DNA of 64,000 nucleotides from Sulfitobacter indolifex (GTDB lineage: Bacteria; Pseudomonadota; Alphaproteobacteria; Rhodobacterales; Rhodobacteraceae), in the NCBI RefSeq assembly GCF_022788655.1, contig NZ_CP084954.1:1-64000 (forward strand), read 5' to 3'. The notes under the pieces are model-generated. The model was not told the origin of the DNA. It did not search any database and worked only from the letters and a program-made list of their open reading frames with translations. Position numbers and translations under genes: made by a program. Position 1 is the stretch's first letter; every line of letters starts with the position of its first letter. Shown here in pieces: positions 32,940-41,630 of the stretch.

Positions 32940-33839
32940 TCAGTGTTCGCGCGGGTCCAGCGCATCGCGCAGCCCATCGCCAAGAAGGTTAAAGCCAAGC
33001 ACAACCATAAAGATCGCGATGCCGGGCCAGAGCGCCATCCAAGGCGCTTGATTGAGGAAGTTTTTCGCCGTGTTCAGCATTGATCCCCAAGAGGGGGACG
33101 GCGGCTGTTGGCCGAGGCCAAGAAACGACAGCGACGCTTCGGCGATGATCGCGGTCGCTACGGTCAGCGTGGCCTGCACCAGCACGGGTGGCAGGACGTT
33201 AGGAAAGATATAGCGGCGCAAGATGCGCGGCGTGCTGAGACCAATGGCGCGCGCGCTTTCGACGTAATCTTCGGCAGCGACACTTAGCACCTGACCGCGC
33301 GTCAGACGGATAAAGACCGGCGTGGCCGAGATGCCGATAGCGATCATGGCGTTGGTCAGGCTTGGCCCCAAAAAGGCCGCCAGGGCGATGGCAAGGATCA
33401 AGAAGGGTGCAGCCAGCAGAGCTTCGGTGCAGCGTGAAATCACCGCATCGGTCCAACCGCCAAAATAGCCCGCGATGATGCCCAATGGCACGCCAAGGCC
33501 AAGCGCGATGGCGACCGAAACGACACCCGCCAGCAAAGAGGCCTGCGCCCCCCAGATCAGACGCGACAGCACATCGCGGCCCAATTCATCGGTGCCTAGC
33601 CAATGCGCCGCCGAGGGCGCTTTGCGCACCGCGCCCCAATCGGTCGCAGAGGGGTCGGGGATCGGAAGAATGGGCGCCAGCAATGCAATAGCGCAGAAGA
33701 ATACCACCAGCACCCCGCCCAGCATGGCACTGCGATGGTTGCGAAACTTTTTCCAGACGCGGTTTTCAGGGCGTGCCGAGAGGACGGGATCAGCGGCGCT
33801 TTCGGCGTCAATGGTGATGGGTGTGGCAGGTTGAGCCAT
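32940..33839 (-). CDS. Dipeptide/oligopeptide ABC transporter permease (DppC type)
   Basis: A 299-residue permease with an N-terminal extension, about six helices, and DppC signatures: GTDELGRDVLSRLIWGA and the EAA loop ARAIGLSTPRILRRYIFPNVLP. It overlaps the DppB stop by one base (TAATG). It is followed by the gamma-glutamyltransferase gene after 11 bases, so import and cleavage are co-expressed. Confidence 0.93.
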   Translation of the reverse strand: MAQPATPITIDAESAADPVLSARPENRVWKKFRNHRSAMLGGVLVVFFCAIALLAPILPIPDPSATDWGAVRKAPSAAHWLGTDELGRDVLSRLIWGAQASLLAGVVSVAIALGLGVPLGIIAGYFGGWTDAVISRCTEALLAAPFLILAIALAAFLGPSLTNAMIAIGISATPVFIRLTRGQVLSVAAEDYVESARAIGLSTPRILRRYIFPNVLPPVLVQATLTVATAIIAEASLSFLGLGQQPPSPSWGSMLNTAKNFLNQAPWMALWPGIAIFMVVLGFNLLGDGLRDALDPREH

Positions 33840-34783
33840 TATTGCTTCCTCAGGCGGGGGTTCAGCAGCACATAGGCGACATCGGCCAGCAGGTTCATAA
33901 AGATAAAGCCGACAGCGGTGACCAGCACGATCCCCTGCACCACGGCGTAATCGCGGTTGAATACAGCATCGACCACAAGCTTGCCAAAGCCGGGAATGGT
34001 GAAGATTTGCTCAGTTAGCACGGCCCCGGCGATCAGCTCACCAAAGAGCAGGGCGGTCAGGGTAACGATCGGTGTCAGCGCGTTGCGAAAGGCGTGTTTC
34101 AGGATCACTTTGCGCTCAACCAGACCCTTGGCGCGGGCGGTGCGGACGTAATCACTGCTCATCACACTCAGCATGGCGGAACGGGTGTGACGCATCAGCG
34201 TCGCGGCAAGCGCCGTGCCCAGCACGAAGGCGGGCATCAGCATGACGGTGATTGAGCGAATGGGGTCTTCGCTCAGCGGCACATAGCCAGAGGCGGGCAA
34301 CAGTTTCCATTTCACCGACACCAGCAGGATCAGCATGATGCCAAGCCAAAAGTTAGGGATCGACAGGCCCGACAGGGCCACGACATTGGCGATATAGTCG
34401 GTGACAGTTCCCTTCTTGACGGCAGAGAAGATGCCCGCAGGGATGCCAATCACCATGGCAAAGATCATCGCCATCGTCGCCAGCTGGATCGTCACGGGAA
34501 GTTTCTGTCCGATTAGCTCCAGCACCGGCTGGTTGGTGCGCAGCGAGATGCCCAGATCCCCGGTCAGCGCGTTGCCGATCCAAGTGAAGTATTGCACTGG
34601 AATGGGATCGTTTAGGCGGTATTTCTCGCGCAGAAATTCCAGCACCTGCGGGTCGCGTTCTTCGCCGGCCATGGCCAGCACCGGATCGCCCGGCAGCAGC
34701 TTTTGCAAGGTAAAGACAAAGACCGAGATCAGGATGATCGTCGGGATCGCGATCACCAGTCGGCGCAGGATGAAGGACAGCAT
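33839..34783 (-). CDS. Dipeptide/oligopeptide ABC transporter permease (DppB type)
   Basis: A 314-residue permease, starting MLSFILRRLVIAIPTIILIS in pattern, with the DppB-type motifs PGDPVLAMAG and the EAA loop ARAKGLVERKVILKHAFRNALTP. About six helices. It pairs with DppC. A perfect 10-base-pair hairpin lies in the 67-base gap between the upstream binding-protein gene and this gene. Confidence 0.93.
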   Translation of the reverse strand: MLSFILRRLVIAIPTIILISVFVFTLQKLLPGDPVLAMAGEERDPQVLEFLREKYRLNDPIPVQYFTWIGNALTGDLGISLRTNQPVLELIGQKLPVTIQLATMAMIFAMVIGIPAGIFSAVKKGTVTDYIANVVALSGLSIPNFWLGIMLILLVSVKWKLLPASGYVPLSEDPIRSITVMLMPAFVLGTALAATLMRHTRSAMLSVMSSDYVRTARAKGLVERKVILKHAFRNALTPIVTLTALLFGELIAGAVLTEQIFTIPGFGKLVVDAVFNRDYAVVQGIVLVTAVGFIFMNLLADVAYVLLNPRLRKQ

Positions 34784-34811
34784 TTTAAAACGTCTCGCTC
34801 AGAGGGAGGGA

Positions 34812-34836
34812 CACCGCCGGGACCAGCCCGGCGGTG
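34812..34836. promoter_or_regulatory. Attenuator-like hairpin after the peptide-binding-protein gene
   Basis: CACCGCCGGG-ACCAG-CCCGGCGGTG, ten perfect pairs with a five-base loop, 14 bases after the stop of the binding-protein gene. No T-run follows on the minus strand, so 3'-end stabilisation or processing is more likely than full termination. Confidence 0.5.
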
Positions 34837-34850
34837 CGGATGAAGAAGGT

Positions 34851-36365
34851 TTAGCTTTCTTCTTTTTTCATACCTTCAAGGCGGATCATGCCATCAGGAT
34901 AGGGGGTGAAACCGGAGATGCCGGAGTCCAGCGCCCAGATCCACGTCTCGTGGTAAAGGTACACGATCGGCATCTCGTCGTTCAGGATGGCCCGTGCGGC
35001 GGTGTAGCTTTCGCGGCGCGTGTCCTGATCGTTGGACTTGCGCGCCTTGTCGAGCAGCTCATCCACTTCCGGGTTAGAGTATTTAGAATCGTTGATGCCG
35101 CCTTCGGTGGTCATGAACTGGTGGATGTTGCCATCCGGGTCCACGCGACCAGACCAACCGATTTGGCTCGCCTGATAATCGCCCGCAGATTGGTCGGCCA
35201 GCAGGGTGGCGAATTCCTTGGAGGTGATTGAGATGTTGATCCCCGCCTCAGCCGCCATGGATTGCACGACCTGCATCAGTTGCAGCGGGATCGTGGTGTT
35301 GGGCACCTGCACCTCAAGGTTGATGCCATCGGCAAAGCCCGCTTCGGCCAGCAGCGCTTTGGCCTTCTCTACGTCACGCTCGGGCACGGCGAAATCGGTG
35401 CTGTACCAAGGGGAGTTTGGCGGGAAGGGCTGGTTGCCCGCGGCGAATGCGCCGTTAAAGACGACCTGATTGATCGCCTCACGGTCCACCGCATAGCTTA
35501 GCGCTTGGCGCAGACGCTTGTCGTTGCCCCAAGGGTTGTCGCCCTTGTCGCCGTTGGCCACGTTGATCGTGATGCCCTGATAGCCCAGCGACACGGCGCT
35601 TTCGACTTGGATGCCATCATCGGCTTCGGCCTGCGCCAGATCGGTCGCGGCCAGACGCTCAATCATGTCGACGTCACCCGATTGCAGGTTTGCCAGACGC
35701 ACGGTGGTGTCGGGGATCGGCAGGTAGGTCACGGTATCGAAGTGGTATTCGTCGGCGTTGTAATAGTCGGCGAATTTTTCCAGCACGATGCGGTCTTGAG
35801 CTACGCGCTCTTTGAACTGGTAAGGGCCCGAGCAGACCGGCGCGAGGCCAAAGTCATCGCCAGCCGCTTCGGCGGCGGTGGGGGAGACCATCATGCCCGC
35901 GCGGTCAGCCAGTTGGGCCATCAGCGTAGCGTCGGCATCGGCGAGATCAAAGCGGATTTCGTGGCTGCCCAGCACTTCAACACCGGTGATCGAGCTCAGC
36001 TCGGACTTGCGGCGCGAGGTCTCTAAGTTCTGGCTGCGGTCGATGTTGGCGGCCACGGCTTCGGCATTGAAAGGCGTGCCATCGTGGAAGACCGCATCGT
36101 CGCGCAGCTTCATGGTCAGTTGCTTGCCGTCCTCGGAAAAGGACCACTCGGTGGCCAACTGCGGGATGATCTCAAGGCCGGGCGTGATGTCCACCAGCTT
36201 GTCGCACAGCGACGTATAGACGATCCGCCCCACAAAGGTGCGCGACTGGTCGGGGTCCAGCACATCGGCATCCGATTGCAGCGCGATGCGCAGGTCAGCC
36301 GCTTGAGCGCCGAGGGTCGTGGCCCCCAAAAGCGCGGCGGCAAGGGTCATTTTGGTCAGTGTCAT
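34851..36365 (-). CDS. Peptide/glutathione-type ABC transporter substrate-binding protein (family 5)
   Basis: A 504-residue periplasmic binding protein with a signal peptide (MTLTKMTLAAALLGATTLGA, cleavage after QAA) and family-5 features: the opening RIALQSDADVLDPDQSRTFVGR, TMKLRDDAVFHDGTPFNAEAV and LRQALSYAVDREAINQVVF. The closest functional types are dipeptide, nickel and glutathione (GsiB) binders. With the downstream cytoplasmic gamma-glutamyltransferase, a gamma-glutamyl peptide is a sensible ligand. Third gene of the operon. Confidence 0.92.
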   Translation of the reverse strand: MTLTKMTLAAALLGATTLGAQAADLRIALQSDADVLDPDQSRTFVGRIVYTSLCDKLVDITPGLEIIPQLATEWSFSEDGKQLTMKLRDDAVFHDGTPFNAEAVAANIDRSQNLETSRRKSELSSITGVEVLGSHEIRFDLADADATLMAQLADRAGMMVSPTAAEAAGDDFGLAPVCSGPYQFKERVAQDRIVLEKFADYYNADEYHFDTVTYLPIPDTTVRLANLQSGDVDMIERLAATDLAQAEADDGIQVESAVSLGYQGITINVANGDKGDNPWGNDKRLRQALSYAVDREAINQVVFNGAFAAGNQPFPPNSPWYSTDFAVPERDVEKAKALLAEAGFADGINLEVQVPNTTIPLQLMQVVQSMAAEAGINISITSKEFATLLADQSAGDYQASQIGWSGRVDPDGNIHQFMTTEGGINDSKYSNPEVDELLDKARKSNDQDTRRESYTAARAILNDEMPIVYLYHETWIWALDSGISGFTPYPDGMIRLEGMKKEES

Positions 36366-36406
36366 ATCGAACTCTCCTGTCGTTTCATTTGGTCTGGTTC
36401 AGCCTG

Positions 36407-37516
36407 TTATTGTTGGTCTTGGCGGGGGCGGAGTGTTGTCCGGTCCCGCATGGCATCTTCGTAAAGCGCAAAGCGCGCGGCGGCACCGGGGGCACGTTCG
36501 GGCACATCGGCAAGGCCAATATCCGGCGTGGCGGCGGCGATCTCTTCGAAATAGTGGCAGGCGGCGATATGGCCGTTGCCGGCATCGGCTTCGCGCAGGG
36601 CAGGCGGCTCGCTCGCGCAGCGCTCTTTGGCATAGGGGCAGCGGGTGTGAAAGCGGCAACCCGAGGGCGGGTTTGCGGGGCTGGGCATCTCGCCCTCAAG
36701 CGCCGTCTGGGGCGTGCGCGCACCATGGGCGGCCACCGGAATGGCCGACAGAAGGGCGCGGGTATAGGGGTGACGCGGGTGGTTGTAGACCGTGTCAACA
36801 TCGCCCTGTTCGACGATCTGCCCCAGATACATCACCGCCACGCGGTCGCTCATGTGGCGGATCACGGCCAGATCATGCGCGATGATGACCAGCGTGAGAC
36901 CCAACTCATCGCGCAGATCGCTTAAAAGGTTGATCACCTGCGCTTGCACCGACACGTCAAGCGCCGAGACGGGTTCATCCCCGATCACCAGCTTGGGAGC
37001 CGAGGCCAGCGCGCGGGCGATCCCTATCCGCTGGCGCTGACCGCCGGAAAACTCATGCGGATAACGTTCGGCGTGTTCGGGGCGCAGCCCAACTTTGGCC
37101 AGCAGTTCTGCCACTTTGCCGCGCCGATCAGCGGCGGACATTTTCGGGAAATGCGTCTCCAGTGGTTCGCCGACCAGCTTGCCGACACTCATGCGCGGAT
37201 TCAGCGAGGAAAAAGGATCTTGAAAGATGAACTGCATGTCGCGGCGGAGCGCCGTCAGATCACGCCCAGCGAGGCTGCGCACGTCAGCACCGTCAAACTG
37301 CACATCGCCCTCGGTCGGCGTCAGCAGTCGCATCAAGAGCCGCGCGAGGGTGGATTTGCCGCAGCCGGACTCGCCGACGATGGCAAATGTCTCTCCACGC
37401 CGCACGTCGAAGGACACGCCGTCGACGGCCTTCACGGTGCCGCTTGCAGCCAGCATGCCGCCGCCAGTCTTGAAGTGTTTTTTCAGCGCGCGCGCCTTGA
37501 GGATATGGTCGCTCAT
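36407..37516 (-). CDS. Peptide ABC transporter ATP-binding protein (DppF/OppF type)
   Basis: A 369-residue ATPase with Walker [10 protein letters not shown], signature FSGGQRQR, Walker B VIGDEPVSALD, and the C-terminal oligopeptide-transporter extension with a Cys-rich stretch (CRFHTRCPYAKERC) of the kind that binds a 4Fe-4S cluster in Dpp-type ATPases. Overlaps the partner ATPase by four bases. The last 40 residues are rather long and proline/arginine-rich compared with DppF. Confidence 0.92.
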   Translation of the reverse strand: MSDHILKARALKKHFKTGGGMLAASGTVKAVDGVSFDVRRGETFAIVGESGCGKSTLARLLMRLLTPTEGDVQFDGADVRSLAGRDLTALRRDMQFIFQDPFSSLNPRMSVGKLVGEPLETHFPKMSAADRRGKVAELLAKVGLRPEHAERYPHEFSGGQRQRIGIARALASAPKLVIGDEPVSALDVSVQAQVINLLSDLRDELGLTLVIIAHDLAVIRHMSDRVAVMYLGQIVEQGDVDTVYNHPRHPYTRALLSAIPVAAHGARTPQTALEGEMPSPANPPSGCRFHTRCPYAKERCASEPPALREADAGNGHIAACHYFEEIAAATPDIGLADVPERAPGAAARFALYEDAMRDRTTLRPRQDQQ

Positions 37517-38520
37517 GCGCTCTGCTCCAGATGGGTTTCCAGCGGGGCGAAGTGACAGGCCACGGCGTGCCCGCCCTCAAGCGGGGCAAGCGGCGGCTCC
37601 TTGGCGCAGACCGGCTGTGCAAAGGGACAGCGCGTGGCAAATCGGCAGCCTTCGGGCATATTCTGCGTCGTCGGCACCATGCCCGGCACGGTGGCCAAAC
37701 GCCCACGCGGACCGCTCAGCTGCGGGATCGAAGACATAAGGCCGATTGTGTAGGGGTGCTGCGGATCGTTAAAAATACGCTCCGCCGGACCGGTTTCGAC
37801 AATGGTGCCGGCATACATGACGGCCACGGTATCAGCGATTTCGGCGACGACGCCGAGGTCATGGGTGATCATGATCGTGCCCATGTCGGTCTCGGCCTGA
37901 AGGTCGCGGATCAATTCCAAAATCTGCGCCTGAATGGTCACATCAAGCGCGGTGGTCGGCTCATCTGCGATCAGTAGTGCGGGGTCGTTCACCAGCGCCA
38001 TGGCGATCATCACCCGCTGGCGCATTCCGCCCGACAGCTGGTGCGGATAATCCCGCATCCGCTTTTCCGGCGCGGGAATGCCGACCCGCTTGAGGATCGC
38101 CAGTGCCTTATCCTCGGCCTCGGATTTGCTGGCATCGCTATGGGCCAGCACGGCTTCGGCAATCTGGTCGCCAATGCGGAACGCAGGGTTGAGCGAGGTC
38201 ATCGGCTCTTGAAAGATCATCGTCATCCGGCTGCCGCGCAGCTTGCGCATTGCCCTGTGATCCGCAAGGTCGAGCTTTTGCCCCTCAAAGATCATTTCCC
38301 CCGACCGGATCGTCGCAGCACCTGCAGGCAAGAGCCCCATCATCGCCAATGAAGTCACGCTTTTGCCGCAGCCGCTTTCTCCGACAACGCAGAGCGTCTT
38401 GCCGGGGCTGACCGAGAAATTGACGTGATTGATCTGGTCGCTCGGCAGGCCACGAAAGCGCAAGCTGAAGTCGCGCACTTCGAGTAAAACCTTGTCGGAA
38501 CCGGTGTCAGGGTTGGGCAA
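37513..38520 (-). CDS. Peptide ABC transporter ATP-binding protein (DppD/OppD type)
   Basis: A 335-residue ATPase with Walker A GESGCGKS (about 48-55), signature LSGGMRQRV, Walker [12 protein letters not shown] and the Cys-rich extension [14 protein letters not shown] near the end. It is the first gene of the nine-gene operon on the minus strand: two ATPases, binding protein, two permeases, gamma-glutamyltransferase, DUF1028, TauE and GntR. A short inverted repeat lies immediately upstream of its start. Confidence 0.92.
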   Translation of the reverse strand: MPNPDTGSDKVLLEVRDFSLRFRGLPSDQINHVNFSVSPGKTLCVVGESGCGKSVTSLAMMGLLPAGAATIRSGEMIFEGQKLDLADHRAMRKLRGSRMTMIFQEPMTSLNPAFRIGDQIAEAVLAHSDASKSEAEDKALAILKRVGIPAPEKRMRDYPHQLSGGMRQRVMIAMALVNDPALLIADEPTTALDVTIQAQILELIRDLQAETDMGTIMITHDLGVVAEIADTVAVMYAGTIVETGPAERIFNDPQHPYTIGLMSSIPQLSGPRGRLATVPGMVPTTQNMPEGCRFATRCPFAQPVCAKEPPLAPLEGGHAVACHFAPLETHLEQSA

Positions 38521-38867
38521 TGGACCGCTTTCTTAAACCAATATGAGATTGGTCGAGTATGCGGTTGCATGTTTCTCGCTGTCAATCCGGGGATTTCAGT
38601 TTTTAAAAGAGTCCTTTCCGCTCAATCTGTTGCGTCGGTTTGAGCCTGTTGTTTCCGCGGTTCAGCTTAATTTTTAAGCGATTTTTCAAGGCTATCTGCG
38701 CGTTCAACTGGAAAGGACGGCACCCGGTTGAGAGCGCGGACGGTATTTGTGAAAGGATGAATTGAGGGGGGTGGGAGCGCTTTCTCCGCGACAGCGCTAT
38801 TGAAGGGCGGTCGATTTATTGCTTTATCAAAAGGGAGCCAAGATTTTCGAAAGGGCGGCATAACCCC
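38521..38867. other. Intergenic control region between the peptide operon and divergent gntR
   Basis: 347 bases without a supportable gene, more AT-rich than its surroundings (runs of T around 38599 and 38669). It should hold the promoters of the minus-strand peptide operon and of gntR. It contains an inverted repeat at 38537-38553 and a GGGAGCGCTTTCTCC stretch near 38774 with a LacI-like core. An 83-codon minus-strand frame (38667-38918) overlaps the start of gntR and has no recognisable features; I do not call it. Confidence 0.6.
38537..38553. promoter_or_regulatory. Inverted repeat immediately upstream of the peptide operon
   Basis: ACCAAT-ATGAG-ATTGGT is a perfect 6+6 inverted repeat, 17 bases before the first gene. 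Candidate operator for one of the two GntR/FCD regulators that flank the operon. Confidence 0.45.
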
Positions 38868-39566
38868 ATGACCAGCAAACCTAAATCGGCAGAGCGCAAA
38901 CGCGGGTCCGGGGCGCAATTTGTCTATTCGATCTTACGCGATGAAATCCTTGACCTAACCCTGCTCCCCGGGAGCCCCATCGACGAGATTCGCCTCTCCG
39001 AGCGGTTGTCGATGTCGCGCACCCCGATCCGTGAGGCATTGGTGCGACTGGCGAGCGAGGGGCTGGTGACCACGCTGCCCAACCGCTCAACCGTGGTGTC
39101 GAACATCGACTTCATGAATCTGCACACCTTTTTCGATGCGATGACATTGATGTACCGCGTCACGACGCGGCTTGCGGCACAGTTTCATACGCCCGCAGAT
39201 ATGGCCGCTATCCGCGCTCGACAGGCTGAGTTCGCAAAGGCGGTAGAGGCACAAGATGCATTGTCGATGATTGCCACAAATCGAGAGTTCCACGCCGAGA
39301 TCGCCCGCGCGGGGCGTAACCCCTATTACGAATCGCTCTGCCTTCGGCTTTTGGATGAGGGGCGGCGGCTTCTGCGGATGTACTACCAGTCTTTCGACGA
39401 CCAGCTCCCGAATGAGTATGCGCAAGAGCATGAAGACCTGATTGCGACCATTGAAGCCCGCGATATCTCTCGTGCGGATTCTCTGGCGAAAACCCATGCC
39501 GACCAAATCGTGCGGCAGATTCAGGCGCTGATTTCACGCGACCGGCGGCAACATATCGACATCTAA
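38868..39566 (+). CDS. GntR family regulator, FCD type, divergent from the peptide operon
   Basis: A 232-residue regulator with a winged helix (LSERLSMSRTPIREALVRLASEGLV is the recognition region, starting near 43) and an FCD domain with the metal-type residues (Arg/His pattern in NREFHAEIARAGRNPYYESL and the final HADQIVRQ). Poor ribosome-binding site (AAAGGG 13 bases upstream of the ATG). It lies between the divergent peptide operon and a co-directional DapA-like aldolase gene whose leader holds a TTTGTCGACAAA palindrome, so it likely controls the aldolase and perhaps the transporter. Confidence 0.88.
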   Translation: MTSKPKSAERKRGSGAQFVYSILRDEILDLTLLPGSPIDEIRLSERLSMSRTPIREALVRLASEGLVTTLPNRSTVVSNIDFMNLHTFFDAMTLMYRVTTRLAAQFHTPADMAAIRARQAEFAKAVEAQDALSMIATNREFHAEIARAGRNPYYESLCLRLLDEGRRLLRMYYQSFDDQLPNEYAQEHEDLIATIEARDISRADSLAKTHADQIVRQIQALISRDRRQHIDI

Positions 39567-39616
39567 GCTACTGTAGTGATGTCGTAATTTAGAAAGCATG
39601 CCTCGTGGAAAGATTT

Positions 39617-39628
39617 TTTGTCGACAAA
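39617..39628. promoter_or_regulatory. Candidate GntR/FCD operator upstream of the DapA-like gene
   Basis: TTTGTCGACAAA is a perfect 12-base palindrome in an AT-rich leader and has the TTGT-N2-ACAA form seen in FadR-subfamily operators. It is 70 bases upstream of the aldolase ATG. Confidence 0.55.
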
Positions 39629-39697
39629 TAAAATACAATCATTAAAATGCAGGCAAGCCCGGCAACAACGCAGCCGGTTTCTATGATGGAGAGATAA

Positions 39698-40660
39698 ATG
39701 AACCCTTCGATTTTTTCCGGCTGCATCCCGGCCCTGATGACCCCCTGCACTGAAGACCGCAAACCCGACTTCGATGCACTGGTGCGCATGGGCAAAAAGC
39801 TGATCGCCGATGGTATGAGCGCGGTCGTATACTGCGGCTCAATGGGTGATTGGCCGCTGCTGACCGATGCTGAGCGGATGGAAGGCGTTGAACGCTTGGT
39901 CAACGCGGGCGTTCCGGTCGTTGTTGGTACGGGTGCTGTGAACACCAAGCTGGCCGCCGAGCACGCAGCCCATGCACAGAAAGTTGGTGCAAAAGGTTTG
40001 ATGTTGATCCCGCGCATCCTGTCGCGTGGTACTTCGGTCGCTGCCCAAAAGGATCATTTCAAAGCTGTCCTTTCCGCCGCGCCGGATCTTCCGGCCGTGA
40101 TCTACAACAGCCCCTATTATGGTTTCGCCACCCGCGCTGATCTCTTCTTTGCGCTGCGGGCCGAGCATTCGAACCTCGTCGGTTTCAAGGAGTTCGGCGG
40201 CGCAGACGACCTGCGCTATGCGGCTGAAAACATCACCAGCCGCGATGATGACGTGACGCTGATGATTGGCGTCGACACCACTGTTTTCCATGGTTTCGTC
40301 AACTGCGGTGCCACGGGCGCCATCACTGGCATCGGCAACGTGTTGCCGCGCGAAGTGTTGCATCTGGTGGCCCTTAGCCAAGCCGCAGCGGCGGGCGATG
40401 CCGAAGCGCGCCAGCGGGCGCAGGAACTGGATGCGGCGCTTGGTGTTCTGTCCTCCTTTGATGAGGGTCCCGATCTCGTGCTTTATTATAAGCATCTGAT
40501 GGTGCTCGAAGGCCATGCAGAATATGCGCTGCATTTTAACGAGACCGACGCGCTGAGCGACAGCCAACGCGGCTATGCCGAGGCGCAGTATAAGCTGTTC
40601 CGCACTTGGTATGCCGATTGGAGCAAGCAAGGCGGCGCGGTCGCCAAATACGCGGCCTAA
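39698..40660 (+). CDS. Dihydrodipicolinate synthase (DapA) family aldolase/dehydratase
   Basis: A 320-residue class I aldolase of the DapA/N-acetylneuraminate lyase family. Schiff-base Lys164 is in GFKEFGG, the catalytic Tyr region is YNSPYYG (136-142), and the family loop GSMGDW (47-52) replaces the usual GTTGE. Not the housekeeping DapA: it has an extended C-terminus and sits under a catabolic GntR regulator. Candidate reactions are pyruvate-forming cleavage or keto-acid dehydration, as in hydroxyproline or sugar-acid catabolism. GGAGAG precedes the ATG. A clear terminator follows. Confidence 0.88.
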   Translation: MNPSIFSGCIPALMTPCTEDRKPDFDALVRMGKKLIADGMSAVVYCGSMGDWPLLTDAERMEGVERLVNAGVPVVVGTGAVNTKLAAEHAAHAQKVGAKGLMLIPRILSRGTSVAAQKDHFKAVLSAAPDLPAVIYNSPYYGFATRADLFFALRAEHSNLVGFKEFGGADDLRYAAENITSRDDDVTLMIGVDTTVFHGFVNCGATGAITGIGNVLPREVLHLVALSQAAAAGDAEARQRAQELDAALGVLSSFDEGPDLVLYYKHLMVLEGHAEYALHFNETDALSDSQRGYAEAQYKLFRTWYADWSKQGGAVAKYAA

Positions 40661-40689
40661 GTTCCCGGCCACCTCTCCCCGGCTGGGCA

Positions 40690-40717
40690 GGCCCGTCGCA
40701 TCTGCGGCGGGCCTTTT
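40690..40717 (+). terminator. Intrinsic terminator after the DapA-like gene
   Basis: GGCCCGTCGC and GCGGCGGGCC form ten pairs (one G-T) with a four-base loop, followed by TTTT. Confidence 0.8.
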
Positions 40718-40747
40718 GCGTTGCCGGACAGTCATTTCAAAGAAGAT

Positions 40748-40765
40748 AATTGCAAACGCATATAA
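40748..40765. promoter_or_regulatory. Degenerate copy of the MarR-type operator upstream of cluster 2
   Basis: TAATTGCAAACGCATATA matches TATATGAAAAAGCATATA (the minus-strand reading at 9749-9766) at 14 of 18 positions; the CATATA half is intact and the left half is TAATTG. It overlaps a possible -35 (TTGCAA, 40751-40756) that is 17 bases from TAGCAT (40774-40779). Confidence 0.5.
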
Positions 40766-40835
40766 ATTTGACTAGCATCCTCTCAGGGATCAACGCACCG
40801 GGAGCGGGTGCGCCAATTTGGGGAGAAAAATTGAG

Positions 40836-41627
40836 ATGAGTGCAACAGATTTAATGCGAGATTTCGGGGCGATGCTCGCCTCTGGCGGGGTCGAAGTGGT
40901 GGACTGTTCTGGTGTTTTGGGGCCGGATACGCCGATCCTGCAACTGCCAGCCGATTTTGCCAAGCCGACGCCGAAAGTCGAGATCCACAAGATCAGCGAA
41001 TATGATGAAGACGGCCCGTTCTTTGCGTGGAACTGGATGGTCTTGGGCGAGCATTCCGGCACGCATTTCGACGCGCCGCACCATTGGATCACCGGCAAAG
41101 ATTACGAAGACGGGTTCACCGATACGCTTGACGTGCAACGCCTCGTCGCGCCGGTGAATGTGATCGACTGTTCGCAACAGTCCCAAGAAGACCCTGACTT
41201 TTTGCTCGACGCCAAGGGCATCAAGGAATGGGAGGCCGAGTATGGCGAGATTGGCGAGGGCGAATGGGTCGTCATGCGCACCGATTGGGACAGCCATGTG
41301 AACGACGAAGCGCGGTTCCTCAACGCGGATGAGACCGGCCCCCACAGCCCCGGACCGACCCCGGATGCGATTGAATATCTGATGAGCAAAAAGATTGTTG
41401 GTTGGGGCACCCAATGCATCGGCACCGACGCGGGCCAAGCGGGCGGGATGGAGCCGCCGTACCCGGCGCATAACCTGCTGCACAAGAACAACTGTTTTGG
41501 TCTGGCAAGCCTTGCCAACCTCGACAAACTGCCGCCCAAAGGCGCGATCCTGATTGCGGCACCGTTGAAGATCAAAAACGGCACCGGCAGCCCCATTCGG
41601 GCGCTGGCGCTGGTGCCGAAGGGCTGA
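40836..41627 (+). CDS. Cyclase-family metal hydrolase, isatin hydrolase-like, second copy
   Basis: A 263-residue homologue of the cyclase at 17255, with the metal motif HSGTHFDAPHH (His73, His77, Asp79, His83) and the same order of blocks (VEVVDCSGVLGPDTPILQLP, HSPGPTPDAIEYL, GTDAGQ, NLDKLPPKGAILIAAPLKIKNGTGSP). The two copies are clearly diverged. Isatin hydrolases open isatin to isatinate; kynurenine formamidase is the alternative. It is the first gene of a four-gene cluster with MarR and an IorAB-type oxidoreductase that could consume isatinate. GGGGAG lies upstream; I use the ATG at 40836. Confidence 0.82.
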   Translation: MSATDLMRDFGAMLASGGVEVVDCSGVLGPDTPILQLPADFAKPTPKVEIHKISEYDEDGPFFAWNWMVLGEHSGTHFDAPHHWITGKDYEDGFTDTLDVQRLVAPVNVIDCSQQSQEDPDFLLDAKGIKEWEAEYGEIGEGEWVVMRTDWDSHVNDEARFLNADETGPHSPGPTPDAIEYLMSKKIVGWGTQCIGTDAGQAGGMEPPYPAHNLLHKNNCFGLASLANLDKLPPKGAILIAAPLKIKNGTGSPIRALALVPKG

Positions 41628-41630
41628 TCG

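Noticed and set aside
38667..38918. 83-codon minus-strand frame in the long intergenic region
   Set aside because: It overlaps the gntR start, has no ribosome-binding site that I can see and no recognisable features.
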